Assembly: GCF_021568795.1 (NCBI RefSeq)
Contig: NZ_JAKGUE010000001.1
Coordinates: 310,001 to 374,000 of the forward strand
Source of the DNA: Dethiosulfovibrio faecalis
GTDB taxonomy: Bacteria > Synergistota > Synergistia > Synergistales > Dethiosulfovibrionaceae
Reading direction: 5' to 3'
DNA: 64,000 bases
In this document: one piece after another, positions 34,843-43,574 of the stretch
Layout: the number at the start of each line of letters is the position of its first letter
How positions within the stretch are numbered: the stretch's first letter is position 1
Program-made: the position numbers and the translations under genes
The notes under the pieces: model-generated
Seen by the model: only the letters and a program-made list of their open reading frames with translations
What the model was told of the DNA's origin: nothing
Database searches by the model: none

Positions 34843-36212
34843 GACCCGACGTCGATCCCCTCTATCGCTTTCGCCAACCCACTGAAATGGTCGCCTCTCT
34901 CCCTGTAGCTTCCGTACATATCCCAACTAGTGCAGGCAGGGGAGAGCAGCACAGTATCTCCTTTTTTAGCCTTCCCGGATGCTTCGATAACGGCCTCTTC
35001 CATGGAGCGGACCATCTCCCAGTCGGTTATGCCCTGTTCTTTCAGGGCCTCGGCTATGGCAAAACGCTCTTCTCCCAGTAATATGGCGTATCTACAGTTA
35101 TCCTTCACCGCCAGGGCCAACTCGCGGTAACTTTCTCCCTTACCTTTTCCTCCCAAAATGACTACCTTTCCTCCCGGAATGGATCTAAGGGCAGTACAGG
35201 TAGAGGCGACGTTGGTTCCCTTGGAGTCATCCACATAGGATATCCCGTTTTTCTTCACTATGAACTGGCATCTATGTGGTGGCGCTTGATAGGAGGCAAG
35301 CCCTATGGACCAATCCGTCTCCTTGCAAGAGGACAATATACAGGCGGTTGCAGCCATAGCAGCGTTCTCTATGTTGTGTCCTCCCAGCAAAGGGACCTGT
35401 TCCGACTTAAAAAGATCGTGGCGAATTCCCTCTATAACGGCGGTCGCCCTTTCATCGCCTATATATATGCCGTCTTTCTTTAAATCGTTCTCCAGCGTCA
35501 AACCTATGGTCCTTGGATCGCCCTGCCCTCCTAGGAGGACACGATCCTTTTCCTGAACGATGGACCACCCTGTATCTCCTCTGCGAGAGATAGCTTTTTT
35601 CTTGGCTAAAATGTAGTTTTCGTAGGATCCATGCCAATCGATATGGTCCGGTGCGATGTTGGTGACTACAGAGATATCGAACTCGGCTTTTTCGGTCCAG
35701 TAAAGTTGAAAACTGCTCAGTTCTATCACGAAAACGTCTCTTTTTTCACCTGCGAAGGTCCCTAAAGGCGAACCTATATTACCCACGGCTAGGGCATCAA
35801 GGCCGGAAACTTTAAGCAGATGAGCGATCAGAGAGGTGGTGGTGGTTTTTCCGTTAGTCCCCGTCACGGCGATAACCTTCCCGTCCAGGTTGGGCAACAC
35901 GAAATCGACCTCGCCGATCACCTCGATACCGAAATCCCTCGCTTCCAGAAGCAAAGGAGCCGTAGGGGAAACTCCGGAACTCACCAGCATGAGATCACAT
36001 TCCAAAGCCTTGGAGGAATGCCCTCCTATCTCGAAGTCGACTCCCATACCCTTTAGGGCAAGCCGTCTCTCCTCCGGTATATCGGCTTTGCTTTCGGTAA
36101 CAAATACGGAAGCCCCCGACCTGACCGCACAGGACGCCAAAGCCTCGCCGCTGATCCCGGCCCCCAATACGGTAACTTTTTTACCGAAAAAATCTTCCAC
36201 GACGACTGCCAC
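34839..36212 (-). CDS. murD: UDP-N-acetylmuramoyl-L-alanine-D-glutamate ligase
   Basis: 457 residues. It adds D-glutamate. VTVLGAGISGEALA forms the UDP-binding fold. The ATP loop VTGTNGKTTTTSLIAHLL is near 115, and NIAPDHIDWHGSYENYILAK holds the carbamylated-Lys region. DDSKGTNVASTCTALRSIP and LLSPACTSWDMYGSYRERGDHF are C-terminal signatures. The start is GTG at 36212 with AGGAGA just upstream; a second GTG six codons in is possible. Confidence 0.97.
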   Translation of the reverse strand: MAVVVEDFFGKKVTVLGAGISGEALASCAVRSGASVFVTESKADIPEERRLALKGMGVDFEIGGHSSKALECDLMLVSSGVSPTAPLLLEARDFGIEVIGEVDFVLPNLDGKVIAVTGTNGKTTTTSLIAHLLKVSGLDALAVGNIGSPLGTFAGEKRDVFVIELSSFQLYWTEKAEFDISVVTNIAPDHIDWHGSYENYILAKKKAISRRGDTGWSIVQEKDRVLLGGQGDPRTIGLTLENDLKKDGIYIGDERATAVIEGIRHDLFKSEQVPLLGGHNIENAAMAATACILSSCKETDWSIGLASYQAPPHRCQFIVKKNGISYVDDSKGTNVASTCTALRSIPGGKVVILGGKGKGESYRELALAVKDNCRYAILLGEERFAIAEALKEQGITDWEMVRSMEEAVIEASGKAKKGDTVLLSPACTSWDMYGSYRERGDHFSGLAKAIEGIDVGS

Positions 36213-36218
36213 CTCTCC

Positions 36219-37172
36219 TTAAAAGTGAAGACCAAGGCCCATTCCAAACAGAAAAAGGGCGACGATACCGACTAAATGCAGGATCCAGAATCTCAGAACT
36301 ATCTGAACCTCGCTCCAGCCGGATAACTCGAAATGATGATGGATCGGGCTCATCTTGAAGACCTTTTGGGAAAAAAGCCTTATAGCTACTATTTGAATTG
36401 CCACGGATAATATCTCTACCCCGAAGAGAGCTCCCGCAGGAACGACGTACAGCAAGCCTCCCCCACAGACCGATATTGATACTAAAAGCCCCCCGAGAAA
36501 ATGAGAACCGCAATCTCCCATGAATATCCTGGCAGGGAAGGAATTGTACCACAGAAAACCGAGCGTCATGGCTAGTCCAGCTACCACCCCGCTGATTCCG
36601 GACGATACTACTGTACAGAGGAACATCAACGAGATCGACGAGGCTCCCGCGGCCAGTCCGTCCAATCCGTCTGTAACGTTGACCCCGTTGAGCATGGACA
36701 CGACGAGAAAAGAACATATGAGAACCGACAGCGTCGGGGACAGGTAAATTCCGGGCAAAACGGCAATTCCTAAATATCTTTGAACTATCACGGACCAAAT
36801 CAGGGATATCAATACCTGAGCTGAAAGTTTCTGCAGGCTGGATAGCCCTTCACTGGAGGATCTCGAGTATTTCAGAAGGTCGTCCCATAGCCCGATTCCG
36901 CCCGACGCCAGAGGCAAGGACCATAAAAGGATTTGGAACCTTAAAGACCCATCTCCTAAAGCCCAGCCTATCAAAATTGACGGCAGCACCGTTGTCATAA
37001 ACACCGCCCCTCCTAGGGACGGGGTCTTGCCCTTTTGTTCGTCTCTCGCCGGTCCGTAGCTTTTCTGGGCCAATTTAAAATCGCGACGTTTCAGCCATGC
37101 TATCCATCTGGACTGAACCAAGACGGAGAAAAAAAACAGGATCAATCCCCATATTAAAAGACCTATTGTCAT
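36219..37172 (-). CDS. mraY: Phospho-N-acetylmuramoyl-pentapeptide transferase
   Basis: 317 residues from ATG 37172, which overlaps the murF stop as ATGA. It makes lipid I on undecaprenyl phosphate. About ten membrane helices. GKTPSLGGAVFMTTVLPS near 70 is followed by the metal-binding loop GLWDDLLKYSR. LNGVNVTDGLDGLAAGAS carries the active Asp pair, FMGDCGSHFLGGLLV follows, and SPIHHHFELSGWSE is the HHH loop at the C-terminal end. The longer frame (start 37319) adds 49 residues overlapping murF and is rejected. Confidence 0.96.
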   Translation of the reverse strand: MTIGLLIWGLILFFFSVLVQSRWIAWLKRRDFKLAQKSYGPARDEQKGKTPSLGGAVFMTTVLPSILIGWALGDGSLRFQILLWSLPLASGGIGLWDDLLKYSRSSSEGLSSLQKLSAQVLISLIWSVIVQRYLGIAVLPGIYLSPTLSVLICSFLVVSMLNGVNVTDGLDGLAAGASSISLMFLCTVVSSGISGVVAGLAMTLGFLWYNSFPARIFMGDCGSHFLGGLLVSISVCGGGLLYVVPAGALFGVEILSVAIQIVAIRLFSQKVFKMSPIHHHFELSGWSEVQIVLRFWILHLVGIVALFLFGMGLGLHF

Positions 37173-38545
37173 GGAAAGATCTCCATAAGACGTTCTAGCT
37201 CGTTGGACCTGGATCCCTTTATCGCGATGAAATCCCCCTCTGAGAGAAGGCTCTTCAAATCGGAAGACAACGATTCGATGTCCTCGTACACCTTTACAGG
37301 AGGCTTCAAATGGCCCCACATGACCCCGAAAAGAAAGACCTTGCCCAATGGCAGAGCTTTCTTAAGAATTTCTTCATGTAGAGAGAGAGAGCCTTCTCCA
37401 AGTTCCCCCATCTCACCGAGAACGAGGATCCTTTTTTCTCTAGGGAAAGGACTCTGGGCCACCAGATCCAGCATGGCTCCCATGGATTTCGGGTTTGCAT
37501 TGTAGCTTTCATCCAGCACCAGGATCCCGTCTCGATCTTTCAAGACCCCTCTTCCACGGTAGGGTTTTATCGACGATAACCTGATAGAGGCCTCCTCGGG
37601 GGATACTCCCGATTCCACAGCAGTAGCCCATGCCATACCCAACAGGCTGGCGTTATGTATTCCGGCGATCTCCGCCGAGATTCCGTAAGAGCTTCGATCC
37701 AGTTCTCTCCCGATAGTCATAGAAAGAACAGGACGTTCCTGCCAGTCGAGGCAGATATTCTCCAATACGTAGTCTCCGGAAATACCTACCGATATAGCCC
37801 GCCAGTTCGTTCCCAGGGACCTGTTCTTCAAGGCGGAGGACAATATGAAATTGTCGCCGTTAAATATGACCTTCCTCAAATTTGAGGATCCCAGTATTTC
37901 AAGTTTTGCCTCAAGAACGCCTTCCAGGCTACCCAATCCCTCTAGGTGAGCCGGAGCTATCTCGGTTATAACCGCAGTGTCTACAGGATATAGATCGATC
38001 ATCTCGGAGATCTCTCCTGGGTGGCTGGTCCCCATCTCCAGGATCAGGACGGAAGTGTCCTCCGGCATCTCCGCTGCGGTAAGAGCACAGCCTATTCTCG
38101 TATTGTGGCTGCTTCTGGCCCTGTAGACCCCTGACGAAGTCCCTCCTAAAGCGAGAAATATCATCTCTCTGGTGGACGTCTTGCCTACGCTTCCGGTTAC
38201 GGCTATCGCTTTTTTCAGCCCTTTGAGCCGATGACGGGCTATTCTTATCAGTCCCTGCTCTGGGTCATCCACCTCTATAACTCGAAATCCCACGGGGAGG
38301 GTCTTTATTTTCTCCCTCCAAGAGGGACTCACCAGAGCGCAATGGGCTCCCCGGGAAACTGCGTTCAGGATGAAGTCATGTCCATCCACGTTATTACCCG
38401 GCAAAGCCACGAATAGGTCTCCCTCTTCGATCTTTCGGCTGTCCACCCGGATAAGGCCGGAGAATTCGCCGTCGTCACCCTTGAGCGTCCCCTCCGCCAA
38501 CGAGGCATATTTAGACCACGAACGGATCTTTGTGCTCATTTCCAT
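37169..38545 (-). CDS. murF: UDP-MurNAc-tripeptide:D-Ala-D-Ala ligase
   Basis: 458 residues. It completes the pentapeptide. FVALPGNNVDGHDFILNAVSRGA is the N-terminal domain. VTGSVGKTSTREMIFLAL near 115 is the ATP loop, ILEMGTSHPGEISEM and EIAPAHLEGLGSLEGVLEAK follow, and DESYNANPKSMGAMLDL is the MurF hallmark. It overlaps the murE 3' end by ten bases. Confidence 0.97.
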   Translation of the reverse strand: MEMSTKIRSWSKYASLAEGTLKGDDGEFSGLIRVDSRKIEEGDLFVALPGNNVDGHDFILNAVSRGAHCALVSPSWREKIKTLPVGFRVIEVDDPEQGLIRIARHRLKGLKKAIAVTGSVGKTSTREMIFLALGGTSSGVYRARSSHNTRIGCALTAAEMPEDTSVLILEMGTSHPGEISEMIDLYPVDTAVITEIAPAHLEGLGSLEGVLEAKLEILGSSNLRKVIFNGDNFILSSALKNRSLGTNWRAISVGISGDYVLENICLDWQERPVLSMTIGRELDRSSYGISAEIAGIHNASLLGMAWATAVESGVSPEEASIRLSSIKPYRGRGVLKDRDGILVLDESYNANPKSMGAMLDLVAQSPFPREKRILVLGEMGELGEGSLSLHEEILKKALPLGKVFLFGVMWGHLKPPVKVYEDIESLSSDLKSLLSEGDFIAIKGSRSNELERLMEIFP

Positions 38546-40038
38546 GAAACTCCTCGATCTTCCCCCCAGCTTCGTACCGACTCGGAGTCGCTGTAAGGAG
38601 TTTTCTTGCCTTTTATCAGGATATAATTCTCCGGCCCCTTGCCGGAAATTACCACGACATCTCCCTCTCTAGACATATCCAGGGCTTTGTAGATAGCGTC
38701 TTTTCTATCGATGACGACATCGTAGCTGTTACCCTCTACCTTATGGACGCCTTCCAGTATATCCTTGACTATCAACAGTGGATCCTCTCCTCTGGGATTA
38801 TCCATCGTCAGAACCAGATGGTCCGCCTTTTGTGCCGCTATCTCGCCCATTGCCCAACGGTTTCCTCTGAACCTCTCTCCGCCGAGGCCGAATACCCCTA
38901 TAAGCCTCCCGTTACATATATCCCTGGCGGCTGAAAGGAGATTGCTCAATGCGTCAGGAGTATGGGCGTAATCCACGATGGCGCAAGCTCTCTTATCGAA
39001 AAGGTAACGTTCCATTCTGCCCGGCACCTGGGGTATGTTCTCAAGACCGTGTTGGATCTCATCGTAGGAAAAACCCATGGAATGGCAGGCCGCCGCCGCC
39101 GCTAGGGCATTGCTGACGTTATACCTTCCGATAAGGGGCAGACGCACCCGATTAACCCGTTCCTCGATAGCGAGGTCGAAGAGAAGCCCGCCGACATCCA
39201 GGGCTATATCGGATCCCGTTACAGTGGCCGAGCTGGACTTGGACGAATAGGTTACGACGTTGGAGCCGGTACATTCTCCCAGCAATCTTTTTCCGTAGGG
39301 ATCGTCCATGTTGAAAATCTTTTTACAGTCGGGTTTCATGTATCGTGTAAAAAGCAACTTTTTAGCCTCGAAATAGCGCTCCATATCTCCGTGGAAGTCG
39401 AGATGTTCCGAGGTCAGGTTTGTAAAGACCGCCACGTCGAAAAGACATCCCGATAGTCGTCCCTGGGCGAGACCGTGAGAGGATGTTTCCATGACGCAAC
39501 CGTGACAGCAGGATCGGACCATCTCGGATAAAAAGGCCTGTATCTCCGACCCCTCTGGAGTGGTCCTATCGGCCTCGATTTCCTTGTTCCCGTCGTCGTA
39601 GGTGATTGTCCCCAACAGACCGACCTTGCCTCTTCCTCTCATGATGGATCGAATCATATAGGTAGTCGTGCTTTTGCCGTTGGTTCCGGTAACCCCGACC
39701 ATAGAGAGAGACCTAGAGGGATGATCGTGAAACGAAGAGGCTATCGCTCCTAAGGCACTCCTTGAATCCGCGGTCAAGATGATCGGCACATCTTTTTCCA
39801 CCCCATCGGGAATATGTTCACATAAGAGAGCCGTCGCTCCCGATTTTACGGCAGCGACGGCGAAATTATGTCCATCGTTGTGGACTCCGGGAACGCAACA
39901 AAAGAGAGTTCCCGACGTTACCCTACGGGAATCGAACTCGATAGAACGAACGATCTCATCGTGAAGTTGACCTACGGTCGCCGATACCATTCCGGAGGCC
40001 CTAAGATCCTCAACAAGTCCTCTGAGTCTTTTAATCAT
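38536..40038 (-). CDS. murE: UDP-MurNAc-L-Ala-D-Glu:diaminopimelate ligase
   Basis: 500 residues. The N-terminal domain has SRRVTSGTLFCCVPGVHNDGHNF, with ATP loop VTGTNGKSTTTYMIRSIM near 115. TTPEGSEIQAFLSEM, VFTNLTSEHLDFHGDMERYFEAKK and VDYAHTPDALSNLL follow. The amino-acid pocket motif is DNPR (about residue 409, LTMDNPRGEDP), the version associated with meso-diaminopimelate rather than lysine. This predicts mDAP-type peptidoglycan. It follows ftsI after seven bases. Confidence 0.97.
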   Translation of the reverse strand: MIKRLRGLVEDLRASGMVSATVGQLHDEIVRSIEFDSRRVTSGTLFCCVPGVHNDGHNFAVAAVKSGATALLCEHIPDGVEKDVPIILTADSRSALGAIASSFHDHPSRSLSMVGVTGTNGKSTTTYMIRSIMRGRGKVGLLGTITYDDGNKEIEADRTTPEGSEIQAFLSEMVRSCCHGCVMETSSHGLAQGRLSGCLFDVAVFTNLTSEHLDFHGDMERYFEAKKLLFTRYMKPDCKKIFNMDDPYGKRLLGECTGSNVVTYSSKSSSATVTGSDIALDVGGLLFDLAIEERVNRVRLPLIGRYNVSNALAAAAACHSMGFSYDEIQHGLENIPQVPGRMERYLFDKRACAIVDYAHTPDALSNLLSAARDICNGRLIGVFGLGGERFRGNRWAMGEIAAQKADHLVLTMDNPRGEDPLLIVKDILEGVHKVEGNSYDVVIDRKDAIYKALDMSREGDVVVISGKGPENYILIKGKKTPYSDSESVRSWGEDRGVSWK

Positions 40039-40045
40039 GGCGTAA

Positions 40046-41665
40046 TTATCCTCCAGAGTTCAATCTCTCTATGTCCTCAACTATAGCCTTAAAGACCGGA
40101 GCGGCTATGTCTCCTCCGTAATATCTGCCTTGGCCGGGCTCTCCGAGAACGACCAACAAGGTATATTCAGGAGAGTCGTAAGGCCAAAAACCTATGAACG
40201 ACGCCACCATACGCTCTTTGGAGTACTCGCCTTTTGTAGCCACCTGGGCGGTTCCGGTCTTTCCTCCTATTTTAACTTCTTGACAGTCGGCTTTTTTGCC
40301 GGTTCCCTCAACTATCACTCTTCGAAGCGTCTTTCTAAACCAATCGACGTAATCCGGGGGGAGCAGGTCTCTCAGGACGACCGTCTGAGATCGATATATG
40401 GATTTCCCCTCTCCATCCTCTACCCTATCGACTATATGAGGAAGCAACAGTTTCCCCCCGTTTATGATGGCGTTGAAAGCTGTGATAAGTTGAATGGGAG
40501 TAACGGCTATTCCCTGTCCGATCGCTACGTTAGCAGGGATTACCCCGTACCACCTTTCGGGAGGGAGCAACAACCCGTTCTCCTCTCCGTTCAACTCCAC
40601 TCCGGATTTCTTTCCGAACCCCCAGGCTCCCAGATCTCTGTAGGCTTCGTAGGGATTGAGTTTTATGCCGATCTGAGCCATCCCGACGTTGGAAGAATAT
40701 ATAAGCACATCGGAAAGGTCGATCTTACCCCTACCTCGTCCATGAGAGTTTGAAATCCAACCGTCGGCGACCTTGATCCTGCCGTTATCGACAAACCAGG
40801 AGTTTTTACCCACTAATCTAGACTTAAGGGCCATGGCCACTATAATCGGTTTCAATGTGGAGCCTGGTTCGTAGACCCTGCCGATACAGTTATTCGTCAT
40901 GTTTTCGTCGTTTATAGTTGTTCTTTTGTTGGCATTAAAGCTAGGCCAGCTGGCCATTCCGACGACTCTCCCGGTATCGCTTTCCAAACAAAGGGCGGCA
41001 CCCCATTTGACCTTTTCCTTGGCCGATATATCCGAGAGTCGCTTTTCAAGGATATATTGAATACGACGGTCCACGGTCAAAAAAACCTTGCCCTCGGGGT
41101 TCATGAGGTCGAAGTCCCTTTGACTTCTGGTTTTCATTGTCCAACCGGAAGGAGTGTAAAGTACATCGTTCCATATCAGTTCCAATCCGGCCAGCCCTAT
41201 CCCATCTATATCGCAGTATCCCAAAACATGAGACAGTAGATTCTCGTTAGGATACACCCTCTTATTCTCCTGAAGAACATGGAGTCCATCCAACCCCATG
41301 TCGAGTATTTTTTTTGCTTTTTCATCCTCCATTTGCCTCAGGAGCCAATAAAAACGACCTTTTTTAAGCGACGACAGTATGGTCGCTTTCTCCTTCGATA
41401 CCCACTCGCTCAGCTTTCCGACGCTATCGGTGTTCCATTCCTGGGGATCGATGTACAGGCTTGCGGTAGGGACGGAAATCGCCAAAGGCTCGCCTCTTCT
41501 ATCCAAGATAGGCCCTCTGGTTGAACAGGTCCTACCAAGTCTGTTATTCTGAGTTCCGAGCCTCTCTAAGACCCTATCGTCAGGATGTATCTGAAGAACG
41601 ACGATCCTACCTATGAGTCCAGCCATAACCAGAAAAAGAAGCATCCACGGGAAAAATTTTTTCAT
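40046..41665 (-). CDS. ftsI: Division-specific class B penicillin-binding protein FtsI (PBP3)
   Basis: 539 residues. One N-terminal membrane helix (about 5-22), a pedestal domain with the RGPILDRRGEPLAIS motif, and a transpeptidase domain. The catalytic SxxK is EPGSTLKPI near residue 270, SxN is YSSNVGMAQIG near 325, and KTG is KIGGKTGTAQVA near 468. It crosslinks septal peptidoglycan with FtsW. No PASTA domains follow, unlike some Gram-positive homologues. Overlaps ftsL by an ATGA. Confidence 0.96.
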   Translation of the reverse strand: MKKFFPWMLLFLVMAGLIGRIVVLQIHPDDRVLERLGTQNNRLGRTCSTRGPILDRRGEPLAISVPTASLYIDPQEWNTDSVGKLSEWVSKEKATILSSLKKGRFYWLLRQMEDEKAKKILDMGLDGLHVLQENKRVYPNENLLSHVLGYCDIDGIGLAGLELIWNDVLYTPSGWTMKTRSQRDFDLMNPEGKVFLTVDRRIQYILEKRLSDISAKEKVKWGAALCLESDTGRVVGMASWPSFNANKRTTINDENMTNNCIGRVYEPGSTLKPIIVAMALKSRLVGKNSWFVDNGRIKVADGWISNSHGRGRGKIDLSDVLIYSSNVGMAQIGIKLNPYEAYRDLGAWGFGKKSGVELNGEENGLLLPPERWYGVIPANVAIGQGIAVTPIQLITAFNAIINGGKLLLPHIVDRVEDGEGKSIYRSQTVVLRDLLPPDYVDWFRKTLRRVIVEGTGKKADCQEVKIGGKTGTAQVATKGEYSKERMVASFIGFWPYDSPEYTLLVVLGEPGQGRYYGGDIAAPVFKAIVEDIERLNSGG

Positions 41666-42069
41666 TTATAGCGCTTGTCCGGCAGAGACCCTCTCCAGCC
41701 TTCGGAATCGGATATCGACGACGCCGTTTTTTCTGAGAACTGAACCTTTATTATCCCCGCATAGGACTTCTCCGTCATCCCCAATTTTGTGCTGGCATAA
41801 CCATATACCGACGAAGGAGATTCCATGGCCAAACACCTTTTATGGATCGACGTAACCTGTAACTCCAAGTCTCTGACCTTTGCGGTGAGCTCATCCAGCT
41901 CGGATTCCAGTACTAGACCGTACATCCTCAGGCAGACCAAGGAAGAGCACAGCAACATGGCCAGAACGAGAAAGAGCACGAATACAGGGCTTATCTTGTT
42001 TTTATTTCTTCCGACACGGACGTCGCCAGGCCAATTGCGATCTTCTCCGGTTTTATCTTTGATAAGCAC
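41662..42069 (-). CDS. ftsL: FtsL-like division protein
   Basis: 135 residues. A short basic cytoplasmic end, one membrane helix (about 29-50, VFVLFLVLAMLLCSSLVCL), then a heptad-like coiled coil (about 54-78, LESELDELTAKVRDLELQV) and a C-terminal part with LGMTEK, a segment typical of FtsL/FtsB-type proteins. Identification is from shape and from position between rsmH and ftsI. FtsL pairs with FtsB/DivIC and FtsQ. Start GTG 42069, preceded by AGGAGGG. Confidence 0.8.
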   Translation of the reverse strand: MLIKDKTGEDRNWPGDVRVGRNKNKISPVFVLFLVLAMLLCSSLVCLRMYGLVLESELDELTAKVRDLELQVTSIHKRCLAMESPSSVYGYASTKLGMTEKSYAGIIKVQFSEKTASSISDSEGWRGSLPDKRYK

Positions 42070-42089
42070 GACAGCCCTCCTCTGTGCGT

Positions 42090-42989
42090 CTATCCTTTGG
42101 CGAAAGCTCTAAGCTTAGCACTTCTGGATTTGGGATTATTCTCTATCTCAAGATCCGAGGGCGTCAGGGCTTTTTTAGTCAAGATAACCCCTTCTCCCTG
42201 GTCCTTCCATTCCCTGAATTTCCATTTAACCACTCTATCCTCAAGGGAGTGATACGATACCACCACCACCACTCCCCCAGGAGATATTACCTTTAGGGCG
42301 GCATCCAGCCCGTCGTTCAGGGCATCCATCTCCTTGTTTACAGCAATTCTAAGAGCCTGAAAGACCTTTCTGGCTGGGTGTCCTTTGGCTTTTCTCATAA
42401 CTGGAGCGGGAAGTGCCTTACGAATGACCTCCACCAGGGTATCCGTATCCTCTATAGGACCGCTCTTCTCACGATGGCGGACTATGGATTTTGCTATCGG
42501 CCAGGCAAAGCGCTCCTCGCCATATTTCCTAAAAATCTCGCTCAGCTCGGGGGCGGTTAGCTCTCTGACCATATCGGCAGCACTCTCGCCTCCGTCTTCG
42601 TGGTTCATTCTCATATCCAAAGGCCCGTTTTCCCTGAAGGAAAAACCCCTTTCCGGTAGGGATATCTGCATATTGGAGACCCCTAAATCGAAGACGACTC
42701 CCCCCACCGGGGTTCCATTAATATCTTCGAGCAACCCCTTTAGATCGGAAAAGTTACCCTTTATGGGAATGAATCTCTCTCCAAATGAACTCAATCTTTC
42801 CGAGGCCATGGTCAAAGCCTGAGGGTCTCTGTCTATCCCGAAAACCTTTGCCTCTTCTATGCGATTCAGAATCGCTTCCGAATACCCTCCCAAACCTAAG
42901 GTAGCGTCTACTATACGTTCAGGAGAGCTCGTTTTTATCAGATATTCCAAGACCTCCTCCAACATAACTGGAACGTGCTTGACCTTCAC
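42090..42989 (-). CDS. rsmH: 16S rRNA m4C1402 methyltransferase RsmH
   Basis: 299 residues from GTG 42989, which overlaps the mraZ stop as GTGA. SAM-dependent N4-methylation of C1402 in the P site of 16S rRNA. KVKHVPVMLEEVLEYL, IVDATLGLGGYSEAIL (SAM motif I), GIDRDPQALTMASERL, GVVFDLGVSNMQI and HPARKVFQALRIAVNKE are hallmarks, with VVSYHSLEDRVVKWKFREW near the end. The longer frame to 43067 adds a tail read through mraZ and is rejected. Confidence 0.97.
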   Translation of the reverse strand: MKVKHVPVMLEEVLEYLIKTSSPERIVDATLGLGGYSEAILNRIEEAKVFGIDRDPQALTMASERLSSFGERFIPIKGNFSDLKGLLEDINGTPVGGVVFDLGVSNMQISLPERGFSFRENGPLDMRMNHEDGGESAADMVRELTAPELSEIFRKYGEERFAWPIAKSIVRHREKSGPIEDTDTLVEVIRKALPAPVMRKAKGHPARKVFQALRIAVNKEMDALNDGLDAALKVISPGGVVVVVSYHSLEDRVVKWKFREWKDQGEGVILTKKALTPSDLEIENNPKSRSAKLRAFAKG

Positions 42990-43408
42990 TGCATCACTTC
43001 CTCGATCATCTTCCCCAGGTCTCCAAGCAAGGTAGACCTTCTGTCGTTCCAACGGACACGGTCCCATATCTCTATGTGGTCCTCGACACCTATAACCGAA
43101 ACGTCCTCTTCCAGCCCTCCATAACCACGAAGAGATGGAGCGATGAGAATACGTCCGGTTTTATCCGGCACAATTTCGTCAGCCATAGAGAAAAGGACTC
43201 TCTTGAAGTTTCTGGATTTCTCTTTAGAAAAAGGCAGTTCATCGAAGCGAGCTACGAAGGTCTGCCAACTATCAAGTGGGTATACTGACATGCATCTCTC
43301 TATCCCGACGGTACATACGACGGGGGATCCGAGGGCGTGACGAAATCGGGAAGGAAGGATCATCCGCCCCTTATCGTCTATTTTATGGTCATAGTTCCCC
43401 ATAAACAT
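42986..43408 (-). CDS. mraZ: Transcriptional regulator MraZ
   Basis: 140 residues from ATG 43408. Two SpoVT/AbrB-like MraZ folds: MFMGNYDHKIDDKGRMILPSRFR at the N-terminus, and VPDKTGRILIAPSLRGYGGLEEDVSVIGVEDHIEIWDRVRW in the second. In E. coli MraZ oligomers bind direct repeats of TGGG at ten-base spacing upstream of the operon and repress it. Just such repeats lie before this gene. An upstream ATG at 43423 (five codons longer) and another further up are in frame but lack ribosome sites. Confidence 0.95.
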   Translation of the reverse strand: MFMGNYDHKIDDKGRMILPSRFRHALGSPVVCTVGIERCMSVYPLDSWQTFVARFDELPFSKEKSRNFKRVLFSMADEIVPDKTGRILIAPSLRGYGGLEEDVSVIGVEDHIEIWDRVRWNDRRSTLLGDLGKMIEEVMQ

Positions 43409-43418
43409 GACTTCTACC

Positions 43419-43452
43419 CCCATAATATCCCATTTCTCTCCACGATATACCA
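43419..43452 (-). promoter_or_regulatory. Probable MraZ operator: four TGG repeats at ten-base period
   Basis: Read on the minus strand, TGGT (43452-43449), TGGA (43442-43439), TGGG (43432-43429) and TGGG (43422-43419) begin exactly ten bases apart. MraZ of E. coli binds TGGGN direct repeats separated by five bases, the same period. The block starts at the expected transcription start and ends 11 bases before the mraZ ATG, a position suited to repression. Confidence 0.65.
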
Positions 43453-43457
43453 AGTAA

Positions 43458-43486
43458 ACAGTAGGACGTAAAGGCGAAAGAGTCAA
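43458..43486 (-). promoter_or_regulatory. Promoter of the mraZ-ftsZ division cluster
   Basis: On the minus strand, TTGACT (43486-43481), 17-base spacer, TACTGT (43463-43458). The start would fall near 43451, inside the first TGG repeat of the operator. Confidence 0.65.
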
Positions 43487-43518
43487 GAGGCTCATGGCCA
43501 TTCAGAGGATGAAAGGAC

Positions 43519-43560
43519 AAAAAAAAGGACCTAGGCCTTTTTTTTCTAGGTCCTAGGTCC
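43519..43560 (-). terminator. Terminator of rnpB
   Basis: On the minus strand the 5' arm GGACCTAG occurs twice, overlapping by two bases (within 43560-43546). Either copy can pair with CCTAGGTCC (43535-43527), followed by eight T (43526-43519). The inner pairing has an A-rich loop. Confidence 0.8.
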
Positions 43561-43574
43561 CAAGAAACGGTATT

